From: Hydrogenophilales bacterium | GTDB taxonomy: Bacteria > Pseudomonadota > Gammaproteobacteria > Burkholderiales > Thiobacillaceae | Reading direction: 5' to 3' | NCBI GenBank assembly: GCA_024636775.1 | Contig: JAGXGP010000004.1 | Coordinates: 1-35,856, forward strand | Length of the DNA stretch: 35,856 nt | In this document: piece after piece, positions 1-8,982 of the stretch | Layout: every line of letters begins with the position of its first letter | Position numbering within the stretch: position 1 is the stretch's first letter | Notes under the pieces: model-generated | Database searches by the model: none | The model's input: the letters and a program-made list of their open reading frames with translations, nothing else | What the model was told of the DNA's origin: nothing | Program-made: the position numbers and the translations under genes

Positions 1-504
1 CCAGGCCACCACACGCCGCCAGCCTCTGCGTGCAAACAGGGCGCGCAGCTCAACCGGGGTTGCACGCAGCGATGCAAAATCAGGATGGGGGGGCAATGCA
101 ACCCCTTCAACCTTTCCACCCACATGCCAGACGCCAGCATCTTCCCACGCATCAGCGATGGTCAGAATGGCGAGCATGTATCCCTCACCATCGCGTAGCG
201 CAACACGGTCCCCGGGCTTCATTTTTTCCGTGGCATGTTTCTGAAAAGCCAGGGAAATCGGCAACGGCCAAAATGTGCCGTCATCCAGCTTTTGATCTGT
301 TTCGACTTGTGCACACTGGGCGCGCGTCATGAACCCGATCAGGGGTGAGTAGGCGCCCGTCATCAGCATTTCAAGTTCGCATTGCTGACGCCAATCCAGA
401 TCGATCGAGGGCAGGCTGAAAGCTTCTTGCTTGAGTGCTTCAGTCTTCGCGGGGTCAATCAGATTGACGAGGTTACCGCCATAGGGCGAGATCAATTGAT
501 CCAC
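1..504 (-). CDS. sat: Sulfate adenylyltransferase (ATP sulfurylase), N-terminal part, runs off the window
   Basis: Interconverts sulfate + ATP and adenosine phosphosulfate (APS) + pyrophosphate, in assimilation or, run backwards, in sulfur oxidation. Only the first 168 codons are present. The translation begins MDQLISPYGGNLVNL and contains LMTGAYSPLIGFMTRAQ, typical of the PUA-like N-terminal domain of ATP sulfurylases. It stops at RRGWRRVVAW, the segment that normally comes just before the catalytic QTRNPxHR motif, so the active site lies outside the window. No ATG is available. The GTG at 504 is chosen because it has a GGAG about 7 bases upstream and lies 3 bases after the stop of the DHH gene, suggesting co-transcription. 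Whether it is fused to an APS kinase cannot be seen. Confidence 0.9.
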   Translation of the reverse strand, partial: MDQLISPYGGNLVNLIDPAKTEALKQEAFSLPSIDLDWRQQCELEMLMTGAYSPLIGFMTRAQCAQVETDQKLDDGTFWPLPISLAFQKHATEKMKPGDRVALRDGEGYMLAILTIADAWEDAGVWHVGGKVEGVALPPHPDFASLRATPVELRALFARRGWRRVVAW

Positions 505-507
505 AGT

Positions 508-1470
508 TCAGCTCCGGGTAAAAACTGCATAAAAGGCAGTAACAAATCGATCTATTTCGGACTCGGGCAAGTGATTGATGCCCGCAGCGCCTTTGCGTCC
601 GCCGCCTGTCTCGAACTGGCTGCACAACATGTCCGCACCTGCTCTGACTTCCAGCGGGGCGCGCACACTCACCACATAGCCTCCTGACGGCTTGGCCGTG
701 AGGACAGCATGCGCCTGTGAAGGGCTATCGACGGCGAGTTGATTACCCAACACGCCTGAAATCCGCCGCGCCCATTTCTCCGCAGGCAGCATGAAAATGC
801 GTCCGGCTGCGCGCATTTCTGCTGCGTTTACGGCAACAGCGCGGACCATGTCGCTCTGGTAACCGGTCTTGAGCGTTTGATAGGCGGGCGATTCGGCAAT
901 GAAAGCGAAAGGATTGGAAAATGGACGCAACTGGCGATACAAATCGGCCGGGTCGTAAAACAGGTCGTCGAGCGTTTCTCCGTAACCGTTGTAGTTGAGG
1001 CATTCACCCAGTGACTTCAGTTGTGCCAGTTGACTGTCAGACAAGTTGAGCGGCGCTGCAGCCTTGCGCGCCGCATCAGCAAGGTTGTCACCAAACGCAG
1101 CCGTCACGGCCCATACCAGCTGTTTACCTTGCAAGCTCTGGTTGACCAACAGGCTGGTGCATGTGTTGGCATCGGTATCAATATGCGGTTCGAAATTAGG
1201 GTGCGAGGGGATATCACCGGGTTGATGGTGGTCAAAGTAGCGCACATACGCACCCGCCTTGAGCAGCTGATCCAGTGCTTCGCGGTTTTTTGAAAGCGCA
1301 ACATCAAGCACGGTGACGCGGTCCCCTGCAGCGGCTTTTGCCCGCCCCAGCAAGCTGATATCGCGCTTGGGGCCTGTTATCAGCTCGGTCTCGACTGGGT
1401 CGACCAAACGCAGCTGATGCAATGCGCAAATACCGTCGGCGTCGCCGTTGAACACGTCAATGAAATGCAT
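508..1470 (-). CDS. DHH family phosphoesterase
   Basis: 320 residues. The N-terminal DHH domain shows GDADG (9-13), a VLDVA strand with Asp56 and the signature FDHH (79-82), which bind two metal ions in NrnA/RecJ-type phosphoesterases. Close to the C-terminus, GGGRKGAAG (289-297) stands where the DHHA1 substrate-binding GGGHxxAAG motif is expected, with His replaced by Arg. Family members cleave short oligonucleotides, pAp or cyclic dinucleotides, or act as exonucleases; which applies here is not visible. No signal peptide, so cytoplasmic. The start overlaps the end of the VanZ gene by 14 bases and the stop is 3 bases from the sat start, so it is probably in the same operon. Confidence 0.85.
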   Translation of the reverse strand: MHFIDVFNGDADGICALHQLRLVDPVETELITGPKRDISLLGRAKAAAGDRVTVLDVALSKNREALDQLLKAGAYVRYFDHHQPGDIPSHPNFEPHIDTDANTCTSLLVNQSLQGKQLVWAVTAAFGDNLADAARKAAAPLNLSDSQLAQLKSLGECLNYNGYGETLDDLFYDPADLYRQLRPFSNPFAFIAESPAYQTLKTGYQSDMVRAVAVNAAEMRAAGRIFMLPAEKWARRISGVLGNQLAVDSPSQAHAVLTAKPSGGYVVSVRAPLEVRAGADMLCSQFETGGGRKGAAGINHLPESEIDRFVTAFYAVFTRS

Positions 1471-3766
1471 GGGATGCCGGGGAGTGTAGCCGTTGAGCGG
1501 CGCGGAAGTAGGGCCATTGTATGAATGAAAGTGCGGTTATGACAAGAACATGCAATGCACCGTAGCGCAGCCAGATGACAGTTTGCGTGGCGTAATGCTC
1601 GCGGTCCGGGCTCAATAAAAACTGCAGCGCCGAAAATTGCTGGTCGTATTTGTTGATTTCGCCTGCCAGCCCGACGTACAGAAACAATGCCGCCAATGGC
1701 AACGAAATAAGCCCTCCGGCCAACCGGGGGATGCGCTGACCCGCGGATGAGGGTGAAGTGATCAGGGCCGCTGCAAAGAACACGGTGAAAAGCCAGGCAC
1801 ATAACGCCACAAAAGCAAGCGCTTGTGGCGCAGCAATCAATTCGGTGAGATTGTCAGTTCCCGCCTGCATCACCACGCCCCAATATGCCAGCACCAAGCT
1901 GGGAACAGCGCTCCAGAATTGCATGGCGCCGAGCTTTCGCCCGCGCCAGCGTCGAACGGCTTGCGTAGCCAGGTACAACAACGTACCCGGTATCGCAGCC
2001 AGCGCAATCCAGCGCAACCCTATCTCCCATTGCCCTGCCCAGCCTAACACCGGACTGCCCACCAAATCATGCAGGCTTTCATCCGGAACGGCCATTTTCA
2101 GCATGAGAAATGACACTCCGCCATAAACCAGCAAACCCAACGGCAATTGCCACAACCGATGGACGCCGGATAGTTGGCGCCGGGCCAGCCACACGGGCCA
2201 CACCGCCAGCCAGTAACACACGCCGGCAAGCAGCAAGGCCGACAGCCAAATCGTGTCCTGCCGGAGTAGTTCGCGCGCGTTGTACGGCACGAAGGGGGCA
2301 TGCGCCGCGCCCCAAAACAGCAGCCCCATTCCGGCGATCGTCAACGGAAAATGCCAGCGCGTTCTGGATACCGGAATCGCGACAATCAGTGCTGGCGGAT
2401 GATTGGTTGTTCCTTGAGGAATGGCGCGACGTGGTGCATGCAATATGCGGCGCGCCACCCCGTATCCCACGAGTCCACCCAACCAGGCCAAAAACCAGTC
2501 GGTCGTATCAGCAATTTTGAGTGGCATCATCACCTGTCCCAATTCAACGATGGCAGGCATCATCGCCAATGTCAGCATGGCCAGCGCAAACAACGGCCCA
2601 CGCCAACGCCAGGGCTGACGTGCCACACCCCATGCCAGCAATCCGCCGAGTGGCGCAAAGAAGAGTGTCTTGCGCAAGACCTCGGTAATGGCACGATATT
2701 CAGTACCAAAGTAATACACCTCGAACGGCACTCGATATATGAAATCGAGACGGCTTTTTATAAAAGCGCCGTCCGTGCGGAATTCAAAGGGAAACCAGAA
2801 CACGAATAACAACACGACCATCCACCCCAATGCCAAGGCAAATGGCAGCCATGCTGCCCAAGGCAGGGTGTGATCCATGGTCGCTTCACGCTTGGCCAAA
2901 CGGCCGCCGACAAAGCTGCCCAACGCCGCCCCAGCGGCCGCTGTAAACAAGTCGGTGACATCGCTCACGCGCGAGTAGACAAAAAGTTGCAAAAACTCCA
3001 ACAGGGCAGCAGTCGCCAATACCATCCCCCATACACGCCATGCACTGCGCGTTCCATCCAGGCGCCAGAGTAGCGCAAGGGGTGTCCAAATCAGGGCATC
3101 GCTGGCGATTTCATACAGGGCGTAGGCGGCATCGTCAGGCAAGCGATCAAATGGAATCAAGTTGACGTTGCCGCCCTGCCATTTATGGAATATTTCGACC
3201 AGGCTGATGGTCAGGTCAAGCGGCAGAACGTTATAAACCAACACCCCCGCCAAATACACCCAGGCCAACCGTTCTGCCAGTGCGGCGCGAGCATGAAGCT
3301 GCTGCCAGGACTGCAGCCACCCAACAAAGCGACGACCGCCCCCCCACCAGGCCAGCACGCCGATGATGCCGCCCAGCGTCTCGGCCATGATGTCGTTCTG
3401 CGAAACGGTACGTTGCGGGAAAAATAGCTGGGTAAACTCAATACCGAAACTGAACGCAGTGGCCGCGGGAATCAGCGCCAGCGTGGCCAGCACGCCAAAA
3501 ATACGGCTCTTTCCGGCCGCCAATACGCCCATCCACAAAAACGTCAACGGAATGAATAGCAGAAGATTGGCCATCCAGTCGGCACGCGAGCCGATACCCA
3601 GTTTGAGAAACGGGATCTCGTCAAACCGTGCAATCGCCTCGGCCCAGGGGATAGGCCGAAAATCCAGTGGAACCAGACTGCCATAAATGACAAACGTGGT
3701 GTATGCCAGTGCAGCCATCCACAACAGGCCGCTGGAATTTCCGGAAGTCTTCTCGTCGCGATTCAT
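1457..3766 (-). CDS. Large VanZ-type polytopic membrane protein with three VanZ-like blocks
   Basis: 769 residues from the ATG at 3766, whose ATGA overlaps the stop of the beta-helix gene. A start 24 codons upstream is open but would overlap that gene more. The protein is nearly all hydrophobic segments (I estimate 18 or more). VanZ-like features recur three times: YGSLVPLDFRP near residue 28, YNVLPLDLTIS near 178, and FVFWFPFEFRTD near 320. Each is followed by a helix pair and a segment resembling the VanZ pattern (NLLLFIPLTFLWMG, DALIWTPLALLW, KTLFFAPLGGLLAWG). Ordinary VanZ proteins have one such domain of about 120-170 residues. The C-terminal third is further membrane segments that I cannot assign. 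VanZ domains are often near exopolysaccharide and exosortase genes; glycopeptide resistance is not implied. Confidence 0.75.
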   Translation of the reverse strand: MNRDEKTSGNSSGLLWMAALAYTTFVIYGSLVPLDFRPIPWAEAIARFDEIPFLKLGIGSRADWMANLLLFIPLTFLWMGVLAAGKSRIFGVLATLALIPAATAFSFGIEFTQLFFPQRTVSQNDIMAETLGGIIGVLAWWGGGRRFVGWLQSWQQLHARAALAERLAWVYLAGVLVYNVLPLDLTISLVEIFHKWQGGNVNLIPFDRLPDDAAYALYEIASDALIWTPLALLWRLDGTRSAWRVWGMVLATAALLEFLQLFVYSRVSDVTDLFTAAAGAALGSFVGGRLAKREATMDHTLPWAAWLPFALALGWMVVLLFVFWFPFEFRTDGAFIKSRLDFIYRVPFEVYYFGTEYRAITEVLRKTLFFAPLGGLLAWGVARQPWRWRGPLFALAMLTLAMMPAIVELGQVMMPLKIADTTDWFLAWLGGLVGYGVARRILHAPRRAIPQGTTNHPPALIVAIPVSRTRWHFPLTIAGMGLLFWGAAHAPFVPYNARELLRQDTIWLSALLLAGVCYWLAVWPVWLARRQLSGVHRLWQLPLGLLVYGGVSFLMLKMAVPDESLHDLVGSPVLGWAGQWEIGLRWIALAAIPGTLLYLATQAVRRWRGRKLGAMQFWSAVPSLVLAYWGVVMQAGTDNLTELIAAPQALAFVALCAWLFTVFFAAALITSPSSAGQRIPRLAGGLISLPLAALFLYVGLAGEINKYDQQFSALQFLLSPDREHYATQTVIWLRYGALHVLVITALSFIQWPYFRAAQRLHSPASHAFH

Positions 3767-5013
3767 GGTTGCACGGCATCCAGTGTACGCAACAAAGCGG
3801 GGGTTGATTTTGCTCCGGGACGCCCCGTGGCTTGCCAACCAGGATAGCTTGAGAATTCGCGCATCAAGCCAGCGGGCAAGTCGTGCGCCACAGGGTCTAA
3901 CGCCAGCAACCGCGCGGTGAGGTCTGGCACGGGGACGCTCGCCAACTCGCGTCGATAGGCCAAGGTGACATTATGTGTCTCCTCGCCACCATGCAGGGGT
4001 GTGCTGGCCGCCACGACGTTAGCGACCACGTACTGACGATAAGCGGTGTTTTCGCCCCTGCGCACCTGGATTCCCGTGCCCGAAGCCAGTACCGTATTGG
4101 AAAAAATCACTGTGTCACGTGGCACGTCATTGTGCGGCTGGATTCGAATTGCATCGCCGCGGTCGTTGATAAACACATTGTCGTACAGTGCCACACGCCC
4201 TTCGGCCTGCAACAGCGCTTCGGTTGGATTCGGCAAAAAAAGATTGCCATAAATCAGATACCGGTCCTCGCTGCCAACTCCAGCCAAGGGGAAATGTCCC
4301 AGCAGAACATTGGGCCGGGCTTGCGACCCAGGCAAGGTGTCCTGCTTGGAGAATACGTTATAACGAATCATCGTCTCGTGACGTCCGGCGATGTCGGACA
4401 GGCGTGTTTTCTGATGTTTGATTTGCAGGTTGTAACCCAGCGTATGCGAAACATGATTGGCTTCAATGAGGCCACCGACAAACGGGTCGGAGCCATCCGA
4501 ATCGCCAAAGTACATCCCGGTGCCGACATGCTCGATACGATTCTTCCTGACCACCCAGCCCAGCGCCGGGCATTTCGACGAGATGCCTACATTCTGCTGC
4601 GAAGCAGCATAATCATGAATGAACAGATGCTCCAGCGTAATGAAGTCGGCAAAGCCACTATGGCCTTCGGCCTTGACTGCATCCACACGAACGTTGCGAC
4701 CGTCCAACTCAAGATAGCGCAATACCAGATAGCGCACATTGATCAGGCTGACCGTGTTGACCCCCGGCCGCGCAATGAAGCGTGGGGGCGCCAAACGATT
4801 GGCCGCTTCGACGATGATGGGTTGATCGATACGGCCTGACAGGTTATGCAACGGCAAACCCTGGAGATAATCTCCGGGTTCGAGCAGTAATCTATCGCCA
4901 GGCTGCAGATGCTGGATCTGTTCACGGTAACCATCAGGGCTCACGCGGTAGTCTGCAGCCGACGTCACACCCGACAGCAAACATAGGATACCCGCGAAAA
5001 CCACGGCTCGCAT
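3763..5013 (-). CDS. Secreted right-handed parallel beta-helix protein
   Basis: 416 residues with a signal peptide, MRAVVFAGILCLLSGVTSA, cleaved before ADYRVSP. The N-terminus (IQHLQPGDRLLLEPGDYLQGLPL) is the usual entry of pectate-lyase-like beta-helices: a parameter-like 'GD.l.l.pGdY' strand. The body has many short beta/Asn-rich turns (RKNRIEHVGTGMYFGD, IEANHVSHT, IRYNVFSK, YGNLFLPN, YDNVFIND, FSNTVLAS) matching successive coils of PF13229-type beta-helices. These are often polysaccharide lyases, epimerases or adhesins. No catalytic residues can be assigned. The start ATG directly abuts the aroK stop (TGAATG), and its own stop overlaps the VanZ start, so it is in an operon with both. It probably acts on or binds an extracellular or periplasmic polysaccharide (inference). 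Confidence 0.75.
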   Translation of the reverse strand: MRAVVFAGILCLLSGVTSAADYRVSPDGYREQIQHLQPGDRLLLEPGDYLQGLPLHNLSGRIDQPIIVEAANRLAPPRFIARPGVNTVSLINVRYLVLRYLELDGRNVRVDAVKAEGHSGFADFITLEHLFIHDYAASQQNVGISSKCPALGWVVRKNRIEHVGTGMYFGDSDGSDPFVGGLIEANHVSHTLGYNLQIKHQKTRLSDIAGRHETMIRYNVFSKQDTLPGSQARPNVLLGHFPLAGVGSEDRYLIYGNLFLPNPTEALLQAEGRVALYDNVFINDRGDAIRIQPHNDVPRDTVIFSNTVLASGTGIQVRRGENTAYRQYVVANVVAASTPLHGGEETHNVTLAYRRELASVPVPDLTARLLALDPVAHDLPAGLMREFSSYPGWQATGRPGAKSTPALLRTLDAVQP

Positions 5014-5565
5014 TCAGACCACCGGATCGGACGGAGGCAAATCACTCCGCAATAATTCCAGCTTGCCCAACAGAACGCGCGTCATGCCTGCAACGCCTTG
5101 GCGCCCAGTATCCACCACGATATCGGCCACCTCCCGGTACAGCGGGTCACGCTGTTGATATAACTCGCGCAGCCTGGCCAGCGGATCCTCGGTTTGCAGC
5201 AACGGCCGATTCCGGTCATGCCGGGTACGTTCATACAAATGCTCCGGCGTGCCGCGCAAGTAAATCACCATGCCGTTTTTGCGTAAGTTGTCGCGCGTAA
5301 TGGCCGACAACACCGCACCGCCCCCCGTGGCCAGCACGATACCCCTCACGGCGGTCAACTCCGCAATCACCCCTTCCTCGCGCTTGCGGAAACCCGCCTC
5401 GCCCTCTATTTCGAAAATGATCGGAATCTTGACGCCGGTGCGCGCCTCGATTTCGTGGTCCGAGTCGTGGAACACGCAGCCACAATGCCTGGCCAGCAAC
5501 CGCCCCACCGTAGTCTTTCCCGCCCCCATTAAACCGACGAGGTATAAGTTGTCTCGCTTGCTCAT
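5014..5565 (-). CDS. aroK: Shikimate kinase
   Basis: Phosphorylates shikimate at the 3-hydroxyl with ATP, the fifth step of chorismate synthesis, in the cytoplasm. 183 residues, normal for AroK. Motifs: Walker [10 protein letters not shown] (11-19), shikimate-binding DSD (34-36) and R60 in GFRKRE, GGG (81-83) in ATGGGAV, and the lid arginines in RNRPLL (118-123). It follows pilQ, as in many betaproteobacteria and gammaproteobacteria, but the usual partner aroB is not next; the beta-helix gene starts at the very next base after the stop. A terminator between pilQ and aroK suggests aroK has at least partly independent transcription. Confidence 0.96.
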   Translation of the reverse strand: MSKRDNLYLVGLMGAGKTTVGRLLARHCGCVFHDSDHEIEARTGVKIPIIFEIEGEAGFRKREEGVIAELTAVRGIVLATGGGAVLSAITRDNLRKNGMVIYLRGTPEHLYERTRHDRNRPLLQTEDPLARLRELYQQRDPLYREVADIVVDTGRQGVAGMTRVLLGKLELLRSDLPPSDPVV

Positions 5566-5626
5566 AGGCGGATTCTAATGTACGCCATGGCTTTCGAGGC
5601 TCGTTTCCTTGAAGAAAATCAGAACG

Positions 5627-5654
5627 AAAAAAAGCGCGGGGCCAGCCCGCGCTT
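5627..5654 (-). terminator. Rho-independent terminator of the pil operon
   Basis: Read on the minus strand, a perfect 8-bp G+C-rich stem (AGCGCGGG / CCCGCGCT, extendable by one A-T pair) with a 5-base loop is followed by seven T. It lies 17 bases after the pilQ stop and about 60 bases before the aroK start. Confidence 0.9.
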
Positions 5655-5670
5655 GAATGGGTAATCGCGA

Positions 5671-7836
5671 TCAGCGAATCGACAGACGGTCGTCGAGAAT
5701 ACGAGGCGTGATGAAAATTATCAATTCAGTTTTGCTGTTTTCCTTGCCAGTGGTTTTAAACAGATTACCGAACACGGGAATATCGCCTAGAAGTGGTACT
5801 TTGCTAACAGTTGAACTCTCGCTGCCATCAAAAATGCCACCCAACACCAAGGTTTCGCCATTATTCACGCGTACCTGAGTCTTGATCCGCTTGGTGTCGA
5901 TTGCGGGGTTGTCGCCAATGTTGGCGATGTCACGTACCGCATCTTTCTGCACCTCGACCGTCAGGATAATCGAGTCGTTGTTGAGAATCTGCGGATCGAC
6001 CAGCAAGCACAGGAATGCGTCTTTAAACGTCACCGTGCTGACTCCACCCAATTGCGCAGGTGGCGTTATGTAAGGAATCTGCGTGCCGTTGAGAATCACT
6101 GCCGGCTTCTGGTTGGTCGTCATCACGCGCGGATTGGAAATCACCTTACCCCGTTCGTCGGCTTCCAGCGCACGTAACTCCAAGCCCAGCAGACTCCCGT
6201 TAGCGCTATCCAGCAAGGACATGATCAGGTTTGGTGCCACTCCGGGGAGCGCTTGCCCGCCCCCGCTAATGCTCCGGCTGCCGCTGCTGTTTGACGCACG
6301 AAAATTCAGGCGCGCCCCCAGATCACGACTCCAGCCATCAGTCGCCACAACCACCCGCGCCTCGATCATGACCTGACGTGCCGGCACATCCAGCCGTGTG
6401 AGCAGTTCCCGCACCTCTTGAATCTTGCGTGCGGTATCAGTAATGATCAGCGTATTGGTTTTCAATTCATAGGTCGCGCGGCCGCGCTTGGTGAGGACTT
6501 TCTGGTCGTTTGCTCCCTCTCCCTTCTGCGAGGCCTGCGCTGCAGCCGCACCACCCAAGCCCTGCGCCTGCGCCGAGCAGTTCACCGAGTTGTTACCGGC
6601 GGAGGCGAGGAAGGCACCGGCGGCAAAACCGTACAGCATGGTTTGCGCTTCATCCGCCCGCATGTAGTTCATCTGGATGTATTCGGTGGTCAGGGGTTCC
6701 AGATCGGCCACGGCCGACTTGGCTTCGAACTCCAGTTTCTCTCTGGTCAACAGCTCGTCCTTGGGCGCGATCCAGATCACGTTGCCGTTCTGGCGCTTGT
6801 CCAGGCCCTTGCTCTGCATGATGAGGTCGAGCGCCTGATCCCACGGCACGTCCTTCAAACGTAATGTCAGGTTGCCATTTACGGTATCGCTGGCAATGAT
6901 GTTGAGGCCAGTAAAGTCGGCGATGACCTGCAGCACCGAGCGCACTTCGACGTTCTGGAAATTGAGCGAGAGCTTTTCCCCGACGTATTTGACCTTGCCG
7001 TCAGCGGTCTTTTTCTGGCCATCATCACTCTGCTTGACTTCAACAATGAAGCTGTTGTCAGTCTGGTAGGCCGAATATTCCCAACCGCCTTTAGGCTGTA
7101 TCACCATACGAGTGTTATCACCCAGTGTATACGTCTCAACGGTTTGTACCGGGGTACCGAAATCAGCCACATCAAGGCGTCGCTGCAACGCTCTGGGCAG
7201 TTCAGCACCAATAAAGTCAACCACGATGCCATTGGCTTGCTGGCGAATATTGATGCCAGTCTGTGCATCAGACAATGTTGTCACAATGCGCGCTTCGCCC
7301 GCCCCACCACGACGGAAATCGATGTCACGAATATTATGAGATGCCGCTCCTGGCGCCGCATCGGCGAAGCGCGGGCTCACATTTGCCGGCGCTGTACCTG
7401 CTGCGCTGAGATTGCCCAACGCGACGATCAAGGTTTTGCCTTCAATCTTCGCGTCGTATTCAACCGACTTATTCAAATTAAGCACAAGGCGAGTACGCGT
7501 TCCTGCCTGCACCACATTCACGCTCGTAAGCGGTCCCAAATTGGCCTCAACCGTATTTCGCCCCATCGCATTCCCCGTATCCGGCAAATCAAGCGCGATA
7601 CGCGGGGGGTTTCCGACCGTAAATCCTGCAGGCTCGGCGGTCAGCGCTTTCTTGAGCGTCACCCGCACTACCACCTGGCCGCCAGGCAGTGTGGTGGTTT
7701 CAACGCTTTGTACCGCGTTACCGGTGGGCGGCACATCAGCAGCGCGCACTGTAAGCGGAAGCACTAAACCTGTGAGTAAGGTGATCCCAATCAGTTGACG
7801 GGACAGTTTCTGGGCAATTTTCGGCAATGCGTTCAT
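5671..7836 (-). CDS. pilQ: Type IV pilus secretin PilQ
   Basis: Forms the outer membrane ring through which the type IV pilus passes. 721 residues with a signal peptide ending around AVRAAD (about residue 33). Domain order: two AMIN domains (about 40-140 and 165-265; peptidoglycan binding), an STN/secretin N0 domain (about 290-355, NVEVRSVLQVIADFTGLNIIA), a secretin N1 domain (about 380-480), and the secretin core (about 540-715) ending VPLLGDIPVFGNLFK and TELIIFITPRIL, the classic secretin signature. There is an insertion rich in Ala, Gly and Gln between the STN and core domains (AQAQGLGGAAAAQASQ), as in other betaproteobacterial PilQ. Last gene of pilMNOPQ, 31 bases after pilP. Confidence 0.97.
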   Translation of the reverse strand: MNALPKIAQKLSRQLIGITLLTGLVLPLTVRAADVPPTGNAVQSVETTTLPGGQVVVRVTLKKALTAEPAGFTVGNPPRIALDLPDTGNAMGRNTVEANLGPLTSVNVVQAGTRTRLVLNLNKSVEYDAKIEGKTLIVALGNLSAAGTAPANVSPRFADAAPGAASHNIRDIDFRRGGAGEARIVTTLSDAQTGINIRQQANGIVVDFIGAELPRALQRRLDVADFGTPVQTVETYTLGDNTRMVIQPKGGWEYSAYQTDNSFIVEVKQSDDGQKKTADGKVKYVGEKLSLNFQNVEVRSVLQVIADFTGLNIIASDTVNGNLTLRLKDVPWDQALDLIMQSKGLDKRQNGNVIWIAPKDELLTREKLEFEAKSAVADLEPLTTEYIQMNYMRADEAQTMLYGFAAGAFLASAGNNSVNCSAQAQGLGGAAAAQASQKGEGANDQKVLTKRGRATYELKTNTLIITDTARKIQEVRELLTRLDVPARQVMIEARVVVATDGWSRDLGARLNFRASNSSGSRSISGGGQALPGVAPNLIMSLLDSANGSLLGLELRALEADERGKVISNPRVMTTNQKPAVILNGTQIPYITPPAQLGGVSTVTFKDAFLCLLVDPQILNNDSIILTVEVQKDAVRDIANIGDNPAIDTKRIKTQVRVNNGETLVLGGIFDGSESSTVSKVPLLGDIPVFGNLFKTTGKENSKTELIIFITPRILDDRLSIR

Positions 7837-7867
7837 GTCAGCCTCTTTAGATATTCAGTACTACAAA

Positions 7868-8365
7868 TCATTCTTGCAAAATCAGGGTGCTGGTGCGTTC
7901 GGACCAATCCCCGGCGCTATCCTGAACAATTTCACGCAACGAAATTTCATTTTCGTTAATTTTCGTGACGAGACCAAAGTTCTGGCCCACATAATTGCCT
8001 TTCTTGACGTGATAAATTGCTTTATCAGGGGTCAAGATCACAGCGTGGATTACACCGCTCTTCGACAACATGCCGACCATTTTCAGCGTTTCCAGTGAAA
8101 ACGCTTCCAAAGGCTCTTTGGGTCGGTTCAAGTCGGGCTGCATTCCCCCGCCTCCCCCGCTTGACAGCTTTCTGGGTTTGAAGGGATCGGGCAGGTCAAA
8201 TGCATTGTAAGTAAACGGTTCAAATGCTTTGACTTCAGGCAGCGGATCAATCTTCCCTTGCATATCCTTGCCCGTTTCATTCACAAAGGTCTGCAAATCA
8301 TCCATTCCGCCGCCGCCGCAGCCGGTCAGGCTCAACACAATTACCATACTGGCCAGGCGCTTCAT
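7868..8365 (-). CDS. pilP: Type IV pilus assembly lipoprotein PilP
   Basis: 165 residues. Lipoprotein signal peptide with lipobox LTGC and Cys16 as the modified residue, followed by Gly-rich GGGG. It has the PilP pattern: a flexible N-terminus (FEPFTYNAFDLPDPFKP) that binds PilN/PilO, then a small beta-sandwich (LETLKMVGML..GVIHAVILTPDKAIYHVKKGNYVGQNFG) that docks on the PilQ N0 domain. The start ATG overlaps the pilO stop by 4 bases. Confidence 0.95.
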   Translation of the reverse strand: MKRLASMVIVLSLTGCGGGGMDDLQTFVNETGKDMQGKIDPLPEVKAFEPFTYNAFDLPDPFKPRKLSSGGGGGMQPDLNRPKEPLEAFSLETLKMVGMLSKSGVIHAVILTPDKAIYHVKKGNYVGQNFGLVTKINENEISLREIVQDSAGDWSERTSTLILQE

Positions 8366-8982
8366 TTCGGTTGCTCCTTGGCTTTTTGCTTACGCGAGAT
8401 CGTCTCTTCGTCGTCCAGATACCGGTATGTTCTGACAACCGCGTCCATATTCATCACGCCATCCTTGGCCGGACTCATGTTGATATCATGCAGCGTTACG
8501 ATCCGAGACAGTTTCGCGACGTCACTAACGAAAGCAGCTATGTCATGGTAACCACCAGTTACTTTGACGCTGATCGGTGTTTCGGCATAAAACTCGGAAA
8601 CGGTTTCCGCCGCGGGTTTAAACAGTTCAAACTGCAAACCCCGGCCCAAACCCGCCTGGTTCACATCCGTGATAAGCGCATCCATTTCCTGTTTATTGGG
8701 GAGCTGCTTCAACAGAGCACCAAACGCCTGCTCAATATCCACCAGTTGTTTCTTGTAGGCTTCCAGATTGATAGCCTGGTTTTTTTTGGTGGTAAACACG
8801 GCTCTCAGTTCGGTTTCTTTTTGCTTGGTTACATCCAGTGCTTCCATGTTGCCGCGCCAATCAAACCACCAGCCTGCTGTCACAATGGCCGCGCACAACA
8901 CAGCCAGTGCCACCAGCTTGGTCGCTAACGGCCAATCCGCCAAGGTTTTTAAATCCAGGTTATTGAGGTCGTCCAGGGTCAT
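8362..8982 (-). CDS. pilO: Type IV pilus inner membrane protein PilO
   Basis: 206 residues. A short cytoplasmic N-terminus, one membrane segment (about 25-42, LVALAVLCAAIVTAGWWF), a coiled-coil (about 50-95) and a ferredoxin-like periplasmic domain with LPNKQEMDALITDVNQAGLGRGL and a conserved VTGGYHDIAAFVSDVAKL segment. Pairs with PilN to form the alignment subcomplex between PilM in the cytoplasm and PilP/PilQ in the outer membrane. ATGA-type 4-base overlaps with both neighbours show translational coupling. Confidence 0.95.
   Translation of the reverse strand: MTLDDLNNLDLKTLADWPLATKLVALAVLCAAIVTAGWWFDWRGNMEALDVTKQKETELRAVFTTKKNQAINLEAYKKQLVDIEQAFGALLKQLPNKQEMDALITDVNQAGLGRGLQFELFKPAAETVSEFYAETPISVKVTGGYHDIAAFVSDVAKLSRIVTLHDINMSPAKDGVMNMDAVVRTYRYLDDEETISRKQKAKEQPK

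Noticed and set aside
1457-3766. Glycopeptide (teicoplanin) resistance by VanZ
   Set aside because: The family is broad, the organism is Gram-negative and the protein has a very different architecture from the resistance protein.
3973-4839. A 288-codon open frame on the plus strand
   Set aside because: Antisense to the beta-helix gene, which has a signal peptide and repeated coils; the antisense product looks non-biological.
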